Below are positions 63,215-64,000 of a stretch of 64,000 bases of DNA, one piece after another. The stretch spans positions 346,467 to 410,466 of the forward strand of contig CBDEUQ010000001.1 in the NCBI GenBank assembly GCA_965243325.1, read 5' to 3'. Made by a program: the position numbers and the translations under genes. Every line of letters starts with the position of its first letter. The first letter of the stretch is position 1. Below the pieces are notes generated by a model. It made no database searches. It was not told where the DNA came from and was given only the letters and a program-made list of their open reading frames with translations. The DNA comes from JANQOH01 sp965243325 (lineage in GTDB: Bacteria > Pseudomonadota > Alphaproteobacteria > UBA7887).

Positions 63215-63367
63215 CGCCAGACACCATAGGCCACGCCGGGCGGCCGTCGACGTCGACGGCGGCGAAACGGCCTCGATCCGTCGGGCCGTTCTCCCGGCGT
63301 GACCGGGCTGCGGACGGTGGGCGTCCCGCCGGCATGGCGCCGGCGGGACGCCCGAAAGAGCGGCCTG

Positions 63368-63709
63368 TCAGCCCCTCTGGCGGCGGTCGTGAAAGATGCC
63401 CGTCGCGATGTCGCCCCAGATCTGTCTGCCGCTCCGGGTGCGCCGCCCCGTGCCGCCCAGGCCCGTGCAGACGATGATCTCCGTGCGCGCCGGGCGCAGC
63501 GCCTCGACCTCCGCGCGCGAGGCAACCGTGCGATCCTTCTTGCACTGACTTCGTGTCTTCTGTCCCTCGGGAGGGACGGGGCGGATGTCGCCGCAGATCG
63601 AGGCCTTGAAGCGCTCGACCACGAAGCGGTCTTCGCCGTCGAGGCCGTTGCCGAAATTGTGAACGAGGTACGTCGGGGTGCCGCCCCGCAACGCTACGAT
63701 GCTCCGCAT
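63368..63709 (-). CDS. Small protein upstream of the relaxase
   Basis: 113 residues: YLVHNFGNGLDGEDRFVVER FKASICGDIRP, and late IIVCTGLGGTGRRTRSGRQI. Amino-acid makeup is more protein-like than the shadows. GGAG lies about 8 bases before the ATG at 63709. It is 153 bases upstream of the relaxase on the same strand. No family recognised. Confidence 0.5.
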   Translation of the reverse strand: MRSIVALRGGTPTYLVHNFGNGLDGEDRFVVERFKASICGDIRPVPPEGQKTRSQCKKDRTVASRAEVEALRPARTEIIVCTGLGGTGRRTRSGRQIWGDIATGIFHDRRQRG

Positions 63710-64000
63710 GATGATGTCTCCGTCGTGCCGGTGGTCAGGAACGGCGGCAGCGCGTCTCCCCCGCGCCCGCCGCCGCCCGGACCCCAGCCGGCCTCCGACT
63801 CCTTCGCCGGCGCATCGCGCGGCGGCGAACGACCGGGCGGCGGCGAGAGTGCGACTGACCCGTTGGACGGGTAGGATCAGGGATCGGGCGCGGGTTCGAT
63901 CGGCGATTCCGGTATGGCGGTCACGGTGGAAAGGGGCGGCGGGGTATCGCGAAACAGGCGGCCCGGGACGCCGTGGGCACCGTGGGCGCCGTCTTCGACG
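63710..64000. other. Right window edge, no gene recognised
   Basis: 291 bases, GC-rich, with only low-complexity open frames. It should hold the promoter for the small gene and relaxase to its left. Confidence 0.4.

Noticed and set aside
57044..63229. A 2,061-codon open frame on the plus strand
   Set aside because: It is antisense to the decarboxylase start and the relaxase, and its sequence is Arg/Pro/His-rich with no motif; a by-product of very high GC.
1..64000. tRNA or rRNA genes as integration targets
   Set aside because: No cloverleaf or rRNA-like segment was recognised by eye on either strand, in particular at the borders near 36912-37333 and 52904-53358.

Overview
The window is GC-rich alphaproteobacterial DNA. 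The best single indicator is an Irr-type Fur regulator with the HHHHFY heme motif, a family largely confined to Alphaproteobacteria. It sits in a typical alphaproteobacterial housekeeping block (amtB, dapC, ftsK, lolA, mlaD-DUF2155-aat). Order or genus cannot be assigned from the sequence alone; a Rhodospirillales-like lineage would fit.

Layout. (1) Positions 1-20687, minus strand: a nearly complete F-type conjugation operon. In transcription order it is a small HTH regulator, traA, traL, traE, traK, traB, traV, traC, an HD-like gene, trbI, an S26 peptidase gene, traW, ssb, traU, trbC, traN, traF, traH, traG, traD and the first 66 codons of a MobF relaxase cut by the window edge. Most neighbours overlap by ATGA or GTGA. 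One small membrane-protein gene (2590-2937) faces the other way. (2) 20688-36911: accessory cargo. It holds a DUF2285-like gene broken by a frameshift and a 6.9 kb Calx-beta autotransporter whose 5' end lies behind seven copies of an octanucleotide. An AT-richer stretch follows with a predicted secreted HNH nuclease, a glycine-rich-domain-like protein, HU, an intact IS256-family element with its 9-bp target duplication, an orphan HigA-like antitoxin, a membrane-anchored tail-collar-like protein, a DUF2806 protein and a FitAB toxin-antitoxin pair. (3) 37334-52903: chromosomal core (amidase, ammonium transporter, DapC, FtsK, LolA, VOC protein, the DUF3501/Fe-S oxidoreductase/rubrerythrin operon beside irr, MlaD, DUF2155, Aat, SDR, epoxide hydrolase, FAH-family hydratase). 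ftsK carries an internal deletion with a frameshift. (4) 53359-63709: a second mobile block with three small mobilization-accessory-like genes, a protein with a Cys/His cluster and a nuclease-like C-terminus, an aromatic-amino-acid-decarboxylase-like gene and a 1,819-residue MobF relaxase/helicase unlike the one at the left edge.

How the parts work together. Block 1 would build the pilus and channel (pilin TraA; core TraK/V/B; inner-membrane TraL/E/G; ATPase TraC; assembly factors TraW/U/TrbC/F/H; stabilization TraN/G), couple DNA through TraD and nick it with TraI. Block 4 has its own relaxase and accessory proteins but no T4SS in view, so it is either part of another element or a mobilizable unit. 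Both mobile blocks carry copies of a short palindrome (CCCCGGA-6 nt-TCCGGGG), several of them in frame inside genes, which suggests long residence in the same kind of host. The observations most worth following are the octamer/autotransporter arrangement, the protein-invading palindrome, the broken ftsK and the HD and SSB genes embedded in the transfer operon. No rRNA, tRNA or CRISPR array was seen.
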